64,000 nt of DNA from Mangifera indica (lineage: Eukaryota > Streptophyta > Magnoliopsida > Sapindales > Anacardiaceae): contig NC_058149.1 of NCBI RefSeq assembly GCF_011075055.1, forward strand, positions 10,732,449 through 10,796,448. The letters are read 5' to 3'. A program made the position numbers and the translations under genes. Positions within the stretch are counted from its first letter, which is position 1; every line of letters begins with the position of its first letter. The notes beneath the pieces are model-generated. The model had not been told where the DNA came from. It made no database searches and worked only from the letters and a program-made list of their open reading frames with translations. This document shows positions 1 to 10,466 of this stretch, in pieces.

Positions 1-1
1 A

Positions 2-489
2 AGGGCTCCATTCCCAGGTGCTATGGATGTTGAAAATGAATTGTGCAATCATATTGAGGATATTAAGGGCAATGTGATGAGTGAAACAAGTGATGAAGAT
101 ACATCATCTATAGATCGCACGTTGGTGGGAAGCCTACTTGGGAACAGTTTCGTTCTTGAAAATATGGCTGACGAAGAACTAGCTGTTAACGACACCCAAA
201 TATTTAATGAGTTGGAAGATTTGATTGAGAAGCCATGTAGTTGGCCTGGTTATGTAACTGAGCTAGTGGAGCTTGGTTGCGTAGGACCTATGCTCTGAAG
301 CGCTTGTTAATTTCATTTGGTATTTGCATTTGCTATTTCTTTATATCTGCATTTTCTTCACATAGAATAAGCTTTAGCACCATATTTGATTAATAATTTG
401 ATGAACTTGCTGTTCTGGGGTAGGGTACTATTGCTTGTTTACGAAATGGTGAAGAGCTGGAGATGCAGTTCATGCAGGGCTCCGCATAG
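2..489 (+). CDS. 3' end of an unrecognised plant gene (partial)
   Basis: The frame is open from the window edge through base 253 and reads like real protein: acidic, serine-rich, ending in a stretch rich in E, L and D followed by KPCSWPGY. The simple reading runs on to a stop at 296-298. I prefer a splice at 253/254 (TAT followed by GTAACT) to an acceptor at 421-423, because the exon 424-489 then continues in phase 0 as GTIACLRNGEELEMQ... to a TAG and is also protein-like. Modelled exons are 2-253 and 424-489; the gene start lies outside the window. I do not recognise the family and assign no function. The alternative is an unspliced end at 298. Bases 490-1260 look like 3' UTR and spacer, with no further gene seen. 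Confidence 0.5.
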
Positions 490-1264
490 AACAGTTGAAA
501 ATTGCAGGTGGAGTAAAGATCATACATGTTTTAGACCATATTTCAAGATAAGGGATTTATGGTATAGTCTTTCTCAAATGTTCATTTTTCCCTCGTCTTC
601 TTTTAGTGTACAGTGCTTTGCAAATGTTTGTCTTCAGCGTTAGGTTGTGAAATTTTCTGTTTTTATGCCAATAAGTTAGGCTAAGTCTTCCTTCTTCAAA
701 ACTGACTGTGATATGAACAATTTTAGAGCCATATATTATCTGAGCTGCTGTTGGTCTACATTCTTTTATGTGGTTCATTTAATTAGTCTCTTCAGCTTAA
801 TTTGAACTGAAAGATGGCCTGCCAATCACCTTCCTTACACAGGGTAGCTTTATTAAAGGATCGATTATTGATATGTTGAATGCTTCCCAAAATTTGACAT
901 TGTGGATCATCTTAGGTGTCCCCCTCATTGATTTGAGCAGGTGGTTAATTATGCCGAGTCACTACTAGTACTTGATACAGCTCTGACTAGAAAATTCTAG
1001 GCTTTGAAAAGCATGCCACTGCCACATGCCAATGCTCTTGTGGGCACACGTAGACATGTTATATCTCTATTTGGGTGGGGCCTCTCTTTGGACTTTGGGT
1101 GGGTTTTGAAATGTGATGTGACTGAAAGTTTATTCAAGATAAGAGGATATCACAATTGCAATATTCAAATATCCAGAAGTTGTTTCGATGATTTCAACAA
1201 GATTTTCGTTTTACATGAATGCCTAATATCAAAAAAGTCCTTCGTATTTCATATTTATTTGTAA

Positions 1265-2042
1265 GGCCAATGGACTATTTTTCACAAAAGTTTAGTTGCA
1301 TATTTTAAATCATACATGTAAAATTTAAAGTTTTAGTCATTGGTTAATTAAAGTTCAAATTTTTTGTTAAAAATAGGGATAAAATAATTATTTTATTAAA
1401 ATATTAAAAAATATTAAATTTATTATATATTTTTTAAAATTTTAAAAATTAATATTTTATCACAATTTAAAGTGTTTTAACTTTGAAAAGTAATATTTTT
1501 TTTTTCTAAAACCTAAAGTTTTTTTCTTTTTTGCTCTAACCATCATTTCCAACTCTGATGACCTCTTCTTGTTATCTTAAACTGTTGATTGGTGCATGAG
1601 AAACAACATGGAATGAGGTGATGATGAGACGATGAAGAGATTACAAATCTCTTCATCAGTGGATCTTTTCGTCTCCGATGAAGAGATTCATTTTAAGTTA
1701 CTTCTCATACATTAGTCAATAGTTTAGGATAAAGAGAAGAGATTGTCAACGCCGAAGATAATGGTTGGAGGGATGAAGAAAGAATTTGAAAGAAAAAATA
1801 TGATTTTTCAAAGTTAAAAAATTTTAGACATTGGTGATATTGTTAGTTTTTAAAACTTAGAAGGAAATATATAATGAATTTTATATTTTTTAATATTATT
1901 AATAAAATAATAATTTTATCTTTACCTCTAATAGAAAATTCTAACAACAATTACATTATAGATAAGAGGTTGAGTTTTTCAAATCTCACAAATGTGATTT
2001 TGAAAACATAACTAAATGTGGGTGTGAAATAGTCTAGCAGCC
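1265..2042. mobile_element. Diverged foldback (long inverted repeat) element
   Basis: The left end GGCCAATGGACTATTTTTCAC and the right end GTGTGAAATAGTCTAGCAGCC are imperfect inverses, and the arms stay complementary far inward. For example, the run of aaaacctaaag near 1510 mirrors cttaga-type sequence near 1855, and ATTTTATTAA-type blocks occur on both sides. The centre carries a small palindrome around 1640-1690 (GATGAAGAGATT and its inverse). Layout and terminal bases match the better-preserved copies at 38408, 47936, 48772 and 61376. The flanks (TTATTTGTA and TTATTTTTA) are similar but not a clean duplication, so this looks like an old copy. It has no coding capacity. Confidence 0.55.
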
Positions 2043-2085
2043 TTATTTTTACTTATGTGTAACCTAGATTTAAAGCCCTTTGGTC

Positions 2086-3206
2086 TAGTCCTGGCCATGG
2101 TTCATGAACTGACGGTTTCGGTTCGAAATCATCAGTTCACGGTTTGAAAAAATAAGGACCTAAATCGAAATCGTAATAGGACGATTTCGGTTCATGACCC
2201 TGGTTCAGAACCGATGGTTTCGGTTCGAAACCAATATTGAACCGTCAATTCTAATACATGATTTTGATTTAATTTTTAAATTATTAATTATAATAATTGA
2301 AAATTAAAAGAAATGTTTTGAGTTGATTTTTCAATTAAGCTTCCTACGTATCTTCTTGAGGTTTAGAAGAATCAAAGTTTATGTAGTTCTCTTACCTTTG
2401 CATATTTAATAGCTGGCAGTACCCCCTTATTTTATCATTTATCTCCACTATCTTGAGTATTATTTTTCGTCATCAAACTATCTGTAGTTAAATCAAACGA
2501 TTCTATAAAATTAATTTTATTACCGGAAAAATTTTCACTATTTACCATTTTTTGATAATAAATAAAATTAATTATATAAATAAATTATATGATTAATTAT
2601 GAAATATTATAAAATAATAATAAATAAAATTAATTATATAAATAATTTTTATAATTAATTATGAATTGTATAATAAAAATAGAAATTAGAATTAATAAAA
2701 AATTAAGAAAAAATTTAATTAATTTTAAGAGAATTTGATTGAATTGAAAGATTGAGAGAGTATTAAGAATTGAAAGAATGAAAGTGAGAGTTTAAAAGAT
2801 TGAGTGAAAGAGTTAAGAGATTGAAATTTGAATAGGTATATATATAGCGAAATTTTTTTTTTTAAATATTAAATAATAAGGGGTGAAATGCGATTTTGTA
2901 GTCTTTTTTTTTTTTCTTTTCAAATGTGCAGGGGACGGTACCCTGCACATTTTGCAGTAGGGAACCGTTGGTTCTTTAATAAATTTTAAAAAATAAAAAA
3001 ATTTTAAAATTTTTTGTTCAGCACAGTAAAACTGTCAGTTTACATGTCGGTTCATAAACCGAATGTGAACCGACGGTTTCACGGTTCAAAATTAGATAAA
3101 TCGGAACCGAACCGCTAAATTTTGGTTTTGGTTCAGTTCGGTTCCAGTTTAAGTCGAGCCAGTTTCAGTCCGGTTCACGGGCCAAATCAGCCCGTGGCCA
3201 AGTCTA
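2086..3206. mobile_element. Non-autonomous hAT-type DNA transposon (1,121 bp)
   Basis: The element is bounded by a perfect 8-bp direct repeat, CTTTGGTC (2078-2085 and 3207-3214). Its ends are imperfect terminal inverted repeats: TAGTCCTGGCCATGG on the left and, on the opposite strand, TAGACTTGGCCACGG on the right (12 of 15 match). An 8-bp target duplication with TAG...TGGCCA ends is the signature of the hAT superfamily. Subterminal regions are full of short repeats of the GGTTCGGTTC / GAACCGA type in both orientations, as expected of transposase-binding subterminal repeats. The interior is A+T-rich with no long ORF, so it is non-autonomous. Flanks and ends are seen directly; the superfamily is inferred from them. 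Confidence 0.85.
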
Positions 3207-3535
3207 CTTTGGTCATGTATCTAATTGATTTCAGTTATGAACAATATTTTATATATATATAAAATTTATATACACAGATGATATATCATTATATGATTAC
3301 GTATTATTTTATCTTTAATTCAATAGCATTTAATTAAAGATTAATATATTATTTGTATCACTAAATTTTGTACTAAAATTATGTCATAATTTTGTTAAAT
3401 TCTAATTATCAAAGTAATTGCTATGGTGCAAGAGAACCTTAGCAGACCCAAAATTCTAATCCTACAACAGCGAAACCAGAGAGAAGAAAGTTGAAACTAT
3501 ATGATTCAAGAAGACAGCATCAGGCCCAAGCATGG

Positions 3536-3997
3536 CTATGAATGACCATTACTGGCAATATGGCTCAACAAATTTACAGATTTTGATAAGGATGAAGATG
3601 ATATAGCAGACCTATCAAACTCCTCATGTTCATTGAATGCCCGAAATAAAACTTCTTGAAGCTCCATGTATCTTGTTCGCTTCAGGAGTCGTTCCTCCAG
3701 AGTGTCGTTCCCAAAATAGGCGAGCTGCATTAAGTCATCCGCATCCATAATCTTGTTCATATTGTGGGGAAAACCGTTTTCCTAGCTCCACTGCTCAGTT
3801 TATTAAGCAACACAATCAACCTAGCAATTTTTGGTGTTTGAGGGAGTAAAATGCTATAAGATGCGAAAGATATTTAGAGTCTTGTACCTGTTCTGGAAAG
3901 TGCTTTCAGCCTATTTAGATGCTCCTCTTGAATTTTGAAGGGTGCCTCATTCAAGTCCACAGTTGTCCTCTGGGCATCTAATGCCTCGTAGGATAAT
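3536..3997 (-). pseudogene. Gene fragment, probably frameshifted
   Basis: Two protein-like blocks lie on the minus strand. The upstream block (about 3997 down to 3888) reads EALDAQRTTVDLNEAPFKI and onward and ends at a good donor (ACAG before GTACAAG). The downstream block (3760 to 3536) reads MNKIMDADDLMQLAYFGND and onward to a stop. Splicing to the natural acceptor (TGAGCAG) gives VELGKRFSPQYEQ and then runs into a stop one frame away from the MDADDLM block, as if one base had been gained or lost there. Upstream of the first block the frame closes near 4005 with no acceptor. This looks like a truncated, broken copy of a real gene. I do not recognise the family. Confidence 0.4.
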
Positions 3998-4639
3998 CAA
4001 TATTGAAAAACTTGAGAGTAATCACATCGATCTATCGTTTATACTCTACATGGTATTGAAATAATTAAGGGATCACAATTATAATATTGAGAATACTACA
4101 ATCAAACTAACAAAATACCCTCTAAGGAGAAGAAACTTCTTCTTAAGATAATAAAAATGGAACAGAATTCTCAAATCTCAATTCAATCAAAGACACTATT
4201 AACTCGTAACATCAAGAGAACGAGCGTACTAATAAATTTGTTGAAAATCTAAAAGAAATATAGGTAGATGAACAGAACCTATTTAGGTTTTAAAAATTAG
4301 AGGAAACCAAAATGATTAGCCAGTTGAATAACTAATCACGTTTTATAAAATAAACTTTTATATCTCTTTCTAGGCCCATGTCAACATGATAAGAATAAAC
4401 ACGAGCATAGTATGCTACAGACTCAACATTGATCCAAAAAAATGTCTTGTCTGTTAAAAGAGAAGGGTTATGAATTTAGAATGTTACAATACATTGGAGG
4501 AAGAACTATCACAAATTGATTGGCTCATGGACTCAACATTGAAGCACACACGATCGAGCTTCATTGATGTCTATTCATCCTATAATCAAATTCTCATGTT
4601 TGGCCAAACGAGGAGCATAATTCCTTTTTAACTTTCCAT

Positions 4640-4945
4640 TATCTCAATTAGGGTTGAATTCGAACTGAGTCAATTCGAGCTCAGCTCAGTCGAACCCGAA
4701 ATGAGCCGGTCTTAGCCGAGCTCGGTAAAGCTCGAGTTGTTTGTCAAATTTTTTAATTAATTTTTTTTTTTATATAAAACGATATCGTTTTGATCAATAT
4801 GCATTAAAACAACATTATTTTGATAACAAAAAATGAGTCGAACCGAATTCGAGCTCAGCTTTCACAAGCTCGAACTCGAGCCAAGTATATGTGAACCGAG
4901 CCTAGCTCGAGCTCGATTTAACTCGAATTCAGCCCTAATCCCAAT
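4640..4945. repeat. Dispersed repeat rich in GAGCTCGA / TTCGAGCTC
   Basis: This stretch is built of degenerate, mutually complementary short units such as CGAGCTCGG, GAGCTCGAGTT and AACTCGAATTC, around a central palindrome AAAACGATATCGTTTT (near 4776-4793). The same organisation, with the ACGATATC core and a 5' TTGAATTCGAA-like edge, recurs near 36600-36965. More diverged TTCAAATTCGAA-type arrays are at 11240-11545 and 16880-17390. It is a dispersed non-coding repeat. I cannot name the family. Confidence 0.6.
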
Positions 4946-5427
4946 CTTTTTAACTTCTTTTATTTCTAAACAATTATGATTTTAAAAACAATAATGGAAA
5001 ATTCATAGAAAATCAATCCAATGTTAGAAATAATATTTCCTGCCATGATTTAAAAAAAAAACTATATTATAAGAAAGAAATGAAAGTTACGCTAATTCAA
5101 ATAAAATTTAATATCTTAATGAATAATGATATTAGAATTTACAAAATTTATTGAAAATTTAGAATTTAGAAAGTCTAGAGAAATGATTTTTGGTATGGAC
5201 AAATTAAAAAATAAAATATGATATTAGAATTGCAAGGTGTTTTATAATTTAAAAAAATTAAAAGATTTTAAAATTTTTTAATATGATAGTACTTAAAACA
5301 GTTGTAGAAGGGTTTGACTTTATTGGGTCATAGGCCTGCTTCTGTTGCTTAACCCAATTTAAATATAAGGCCTAGTCTTTCAGCCCAACCCAACTTATCC
5401 CTCTTCAATTCCACACTCTAATGAATA

Positions 5428-7007
5428 ATCTTAATAATAGGGGAAATTAAATTAAATGACCATTTTACCCTTTTATTAAGCAAAAATACCCTAAATTTTT
5501 TTTAAAATACTAAAATTACCCTTCACTACATCTATATAAACCCTCTCACTCTTATTACATATATTTCTCATACTATTTAAATACTCACTTTCACTCTCAT
5601 TTTTACTTAATATCAATTACTACGAGTTCGTTTAGAAGGAAAAAATTTATATTTTTAAATTTGAATCGAAAAAAATCAATTTGTGAAAAAAAATATTTAT
5701 ATGAATCTTAAGTAAAAACTTAATTTTATTTATTAAATCTAGTTTTTATGTCATGTAAAGAGGGTATTTGGATATTTGATAATAATTTAAGGGTTAAATA
5801 AATGTTAGAAAAATATGAGAATATTTTGATATTACACAATATATAAAAGATTTAAATAACATATTAAAAATAAATAAATATATTGAAATACCTTAGAATG
5901 TCAATAACCAAAAAATCACTCTAAAATCTTAAAAAAACATATCTAAATTTCAAAAATTACACGTTCAAATAGTTTAGGAACGAGAAAACCAAAAAATCCA
6001 TCTAAAATTTTGTAATTATATCATAAAATGTGTCTAAAAAAACATAAAACTAAAGAGACAAATATCAAATTTGAAAACTACATATCAAAAAAGTTTAACC
6101 CGGTCACAAACAATCTCAAAATCATAAAAACCGAAAATCTTAAATTTGGTAAAACAAAAGAACTGATAATACATACCGAAATAATTTTATTTAGGCCTTC
6201 AAATTGGGCACAACCAACAAAGCTAGTTGTCGTTATAGAGCTCGAAACGAGCTTCGCGTTGATATATTACAGGTCTCGTAACTTCTCCTAGATCAAAAGT
6301 TATGGTTATTCAAAGTTTGTCTCATATAAGCCCTATTGATTAAAAAAATAATAATTTCCACCCAACCCACGGTTTTCACGGAGTGCCCCACGGTTCAGTG
6401 TACAAACCTTTGTGGATCTCCCCCTCTTAAAATTTTGAAAACTCTAAATTCCTCCCACTCCTCCCCCCTCCCCCCGAGCAACTGTGGGAGATCACTGTAG
6501 CGTCAACAAATCTAACTCATTTTCCGATCAAAAATCGTCATTTCAGCCTCTAATTTTAACACAAATCAAATCTACACATCTAATAACACAAAATCTCTCA
6601 ATAAATTTTAAGTAAAACAACCAAGAATCAAAACATTTTATGTATTGTTCAAAATCGAAACCCTAAAAATTCAAAACTCAAAATCTCCTTCAAATTTCAA
6701 TACTCCTAACAATAAATTGATTCAAACAAGAAGTGAGATGATGTATTATCCTTATTTGTCATTTTCGATTATCAAAAAACATAAAAAGTTGACAGAAAAG
6801 ATGAAAACCCGCTACGCCCATAGGAGATCTGAATTTTCTTTGAATTTCAACAATAAATATGTGGGAAATGTAAGGTTTATATATAAGAGTAGTTTGGTCA
6901 TTTCACAAATTGAGGGCATTTTTACTTAATCCTTAGAGTTTTAGACAATTTCACTTAACACTCTTTAGTTTTAGACATTTATTATAATTTTCCTAATAAT
7001 AAAGACT
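5428..7007. mobile_element. Candidate 1.6-kb foldback element
   Basis: The two outer ends are imperfect inverses. The left reads TAATAATAGGGGAAATTAAA and then TTACCCTTCACTACATCTAT with ATATAAACCC. The inverse of the right reads TTATTATTAGGAAAATTATAA and then CAAACTACTCTTATATATAAACC. Both arms carry a TATA-like ATATAAACC facing inward. The interior includes an open frame of 87 codons (6028-6291) and a CT/CCCC-rich tract near 6455-6480, neither recognisable. I could not define a target-site duplication with confidence because the flanks are AAT-rich. It could be a long-TIR Mutator-like element or an unrelated inverted repeat. Confidence 0.4.
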
Positions 7008-7009
7008 AA

Positions 7010-8870
7010 ATATAGGCGACGAAATCATCCTCTAATTTCTATTCGCCAAAAATTTAACCTAACAAAACTAGACACATATATTTTTAGTATATAATTTGAA
7101 TATATAAATAATATATTATAATATAATTAGATAGTTTTAAATTAAAAATAAGATTATGTCCCATGAAATGATGACATATCATTTATGTATTTAAGTGATA
7201 TATAATAAATATGTACATATATCATTGCTATGAATACAAACACGCCATCAACTTGCGGGTAGATCCAATTACATTTTTGGCCTTTGAATTATATTATATA
7301 TTATCCAACTAACACGTGACAACTTATTGGTGTTGGCTTTTAATTAACTAATCAGGCCAAAAAACTATTAATGAAACTATATATAGTTATTTTTAGTATA
7401 TATATATTTATATATATTATTATATAATTTAAAAATTTTAAATTAAGAATGAAATTATATATATTTATATACACACTCTCTCTCAAAAGCTAATATAATT
7501 TCAATTGTCATGGACACCCATGCCCAGGTAATTTCCCAATTGCCGTAGCAGCCATGCAAGAAATAAGGTTACCGATCAACCACTTGCCAGCTAGCAGAGT
7601 CAAGAGCAGACCAATTTGGTCTACTTATTTCGTTTGTCCTCCTTAAAATGACGATCATGCCCTCTTGACCAATATCTTTTACAGTTTTCAGAATTTAATA
7701 AAATTTAGTTTAATCAATTAATTAGAGGAAGTGAGGGATCATAGCCCTACTTTGAGAGCTGTCGTAAGGCGCTGGCTTGGAAATTTCAAGCACACCTCAT
7801 CAGTTTGTGGTCAATGTAAACAATGTTTTTAAAATTAGATTAAATATTAATTCAGTGGAGGGATGGTTCGATTCAATTATCAATTGAATTATTGGACCAA
7901 TAATTGAATTAATGAACTCTTTAAAAATAATATTAAAAAATAATTTTATATAATTTATAATTAAATATATAATCTAAAATATTTTAATATTAAAACAAAT
8001 TTAATTTAATAATATACATGCTTAAAATTAATAAATAAGATTAAAAAACTGATTTTTTATATTGATGAGATCAAACTTTATTTTTTTTAAAGTTTAACCA
8101 TTTAAATTATCTAATTTAAATATAATCTAATCTAACTTCAAAATAGTTTTCATGTTCTTAAAATCATTTTTACTATAAGATAATGATCTAATCAATCAGA
8201 TCAATTTATCTAATATAGTTTTAGATATATAAATATAAACATTGATTGTTCTAATAAACTATAATTGTACCAAGAGATGGGTTTAAATAATCGTAAATAT
8301 AAAGTTTTTTATCAATTATATATCTCATCTTATCTTTTGATTATATAATTGAATATTTTTAAATTATATAATAATATTATTTTTATATATTAAAAAGATA
8401 AAAACGTGGCGTTACAGTAAAGATTACTCAAAATTTTCTCTTCAAGAAATTATGGTTTACTTTGACACGTATGAATTAAAAGTTGATATATAGAAACCTA
8501 TTACAGCCGTCGTGGTCTTAAATTTTGACCACTCCCGTTGATCTTGACCACACGTTAACCTCGGTAAACTATTCCTCCTCGTGCACCAAATAAAATATAC
8601 GCTCTATTTACTTTTCACTCGGTAATAACATATGTTAAAAATAAATAAATGTGCGAGGATTGTGGAATAGTGATGCAATTCTAGACACATGGGGAAGGAA
8701 ATTCATAATGTCAGTAGCCATTTTTGAGTTTTAGCAGAGCAGAAGTAAGGAGGTCAAATTTTTGACCAATCGGTTTATCAAGAAATTCAAAGGATTGGGG
8801 ATGCCATTAAAAATATTATCCTTAGATATGTTACGAATTTGACATGTATTCAAATATAGGGGGCAGCTCC
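7010..8870. other. A+T-rich spacer with no gene seen
   Basis: No recognisable coding exon was found. Most of the stretch is A+T-rich with scattered tandem TA tracts (for example near 7395-7420). Around 7730-7810 and 8400-8800 the base composition is more balanced. The latter part holds several TTGAC motifs, listed separately. Confidence 0.6.
8459..8772. promoter_or_regulatory. Cluster of W-box-like TTGAC motifs
   Basis: Within about 310 bp there are TTTGACACG (8461), TTTTGACCACT (8524), CTTGACCACAC (8542) and an inverted pair GGTCAAATTTTTGACC (8753-8768). TTGAC(C/T) is the known core recognised by WRKY transcription factors. The cluster is about 1.7-2 kb upstream of the IQM start and separated from it by a repeat, so its relevance to that gene is uncertain. 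Confidence 0.3.
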
Positions 8871-8876
8871 TTTCAG

Positions 8877-9620
8877 GATAAAATACCCAACAGAACCATT
8901 TTATAACTAAATAAAAATACCCAACGTTTGATGTATATTCAAACTTTTATCTGTTAATTTTAAAAAACTTAAAATCTTGCTCATACGTAATATAATGTCT
9001 TTAACTCATTAGCTTAACACATTATTAATATATTGTCTACTCTAAGCACAGGAGCTCATAGACTATATCTAGTGTTATATTCATTCTCCGTATAGAGATA
9101 TTGTCCTTTGGACATAGGAGCTCACAAACTATAACTAATGTCAAAGTTTTGTAATTTAAAATGTATCTTAGCAGTTTTCTGCCTAATTGATATGAAATGT
9201 ACAGACAGATTCAAACCTAACATCTCCCACTTGTCAAGTTTTAAAAACTCAAACTTTAATTCATAGGTTATTAAAGTTAACAAAATCTATTAGTTATAAA
9301 AATAAAATAGTGATTTAATAAGAAATTTAAAAATATATACAAATTTATATTATTTTCTTTTATTAACTTTAAAAACTAATAAATTCCTTTTAGGATTAAA
9401 TTTTGAAAAGTTATATTATTCTTTTAGAGTTTTAATTTTTTAAAATAATGATATAAATTTTTGTATATTTTAAAATTACTAATTAAATAATGATTTTAAC
9501 TCTAAATTTAATAAATTTGGTTAATTTTAATAATTTATAGGTAAAATTTTGAGTTTTTAAAAACTAATGGTGAGAGCAAAGTATACATTAAACCTTGGGG
9601 TGGGGATAGGTATTTTGGCC
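8877..9620. mobile_element. Diverged foldback element, possibly interrupted
   Basis: The right end (CCTTGGGGTGGGGATAGG, TATTTTGGCC) resembles the terminal motif of the GGCCAAA foldback family. Its inverse matches the left side near 8925-8985, where both sides contain GTTTGATGTATA-like sequence followed by TTAATTTTTAAAAACT-CAAAAT. Sequence between about 8995 and 9220 interrupts the symmetry and includes two AGGAGCTCA-containing direct repeats (9051 and 9117). No target duplication is visible, so this is an old, degraded copy at best. Confidence 0.35.
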
Positions 9621-10374
9621 ATAAAAATAGTGGTGGTGATGTAATCTTACCACACGTTTTTCTTTTGAACTAAAGAAACAGATAGAAATTTAATGCAAAA
9701 TAATACCAAGTCAATAAACAGATGAGAAAATGAATGCAGCAGCTTCCACAGAACTGACAAACATTTAGACTAAAACGGTGGTTGGCTGCGATGAAAAATG
9801 AAACCCAAAAAAAAAAAAAAAGAGAGAGAGAGGAGATTTTAATAATAAGCAAATTGGCAAAATCGTGTTATTTCAAGGAAATCCCTCCTGGGCTTACTTT
9901 CTTTGACCGCTGGAGCTCTTTGTTTCCATTTCCATGTTCAGATTAAGAATATTAATACAAGTAAATCTTATTAACTTTTTCATTCATGAAAGCTTACTGT
10001 TGTAAACACTGCCAATATAAGCCGGGTTTACACCTTACAGAGAGTCATCAAAGGAATTGAAAAGTTGGAAGGTTTGAATTAATCAAAACTCGTGGTCTTC
10101 AAGCTGGAAAACTATCCCTTGAATCCAACCCACCAAAAAACGTAACATTCAAAAGGCATTAAGTTGATCATAAGAGCAAGAATTCAAACGCTGCTGTGCC
10201 TCTCTTTCCTGTTCACGTCTTTGAAGGGTTCTGGCCAAAAAGTGGACTTCTTGTTGTATATAAAGGAAGACGGAAGGTAGTCAAGAATCAACAAAATCTC
10301 ATCTAACTGTGAGGGCCGAGAGAGAATAACAAAGAATATTTTTGGTTCAAGCACTGGTACTGAATTAATTACAG

Positions 10375-10446
10375 GTAAATAAACATTGAAAAGTTCTTTC
10401 TTTTCTGTGTTAGTTTGCAATAACAAAACTTTTTTTTATTGAGCAG
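10375..10446 (+). other. Probable 5' UTR intron of the IQM gene
   Basis: A good donor (ATTACAG before GTAAATAA) at 10375 and a good acceptor after a T-rich tract (TTTTTTTTATTGAGCAG) ending at 10446 would remove 72 bases. That places the IQM start codon 20 bases into the following exon. This is inferred from splice-site quality only. Confidence 0.45.
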
Positions 10447-10466
10447 CTGAAGGCTTTTGATAATCT

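Noticed and set aside
9670..9852. 60-codon minus-strand frame, hydrophobic
   Set aside because: Translated from an A-rich tract, with no family resemblance; probably chance.
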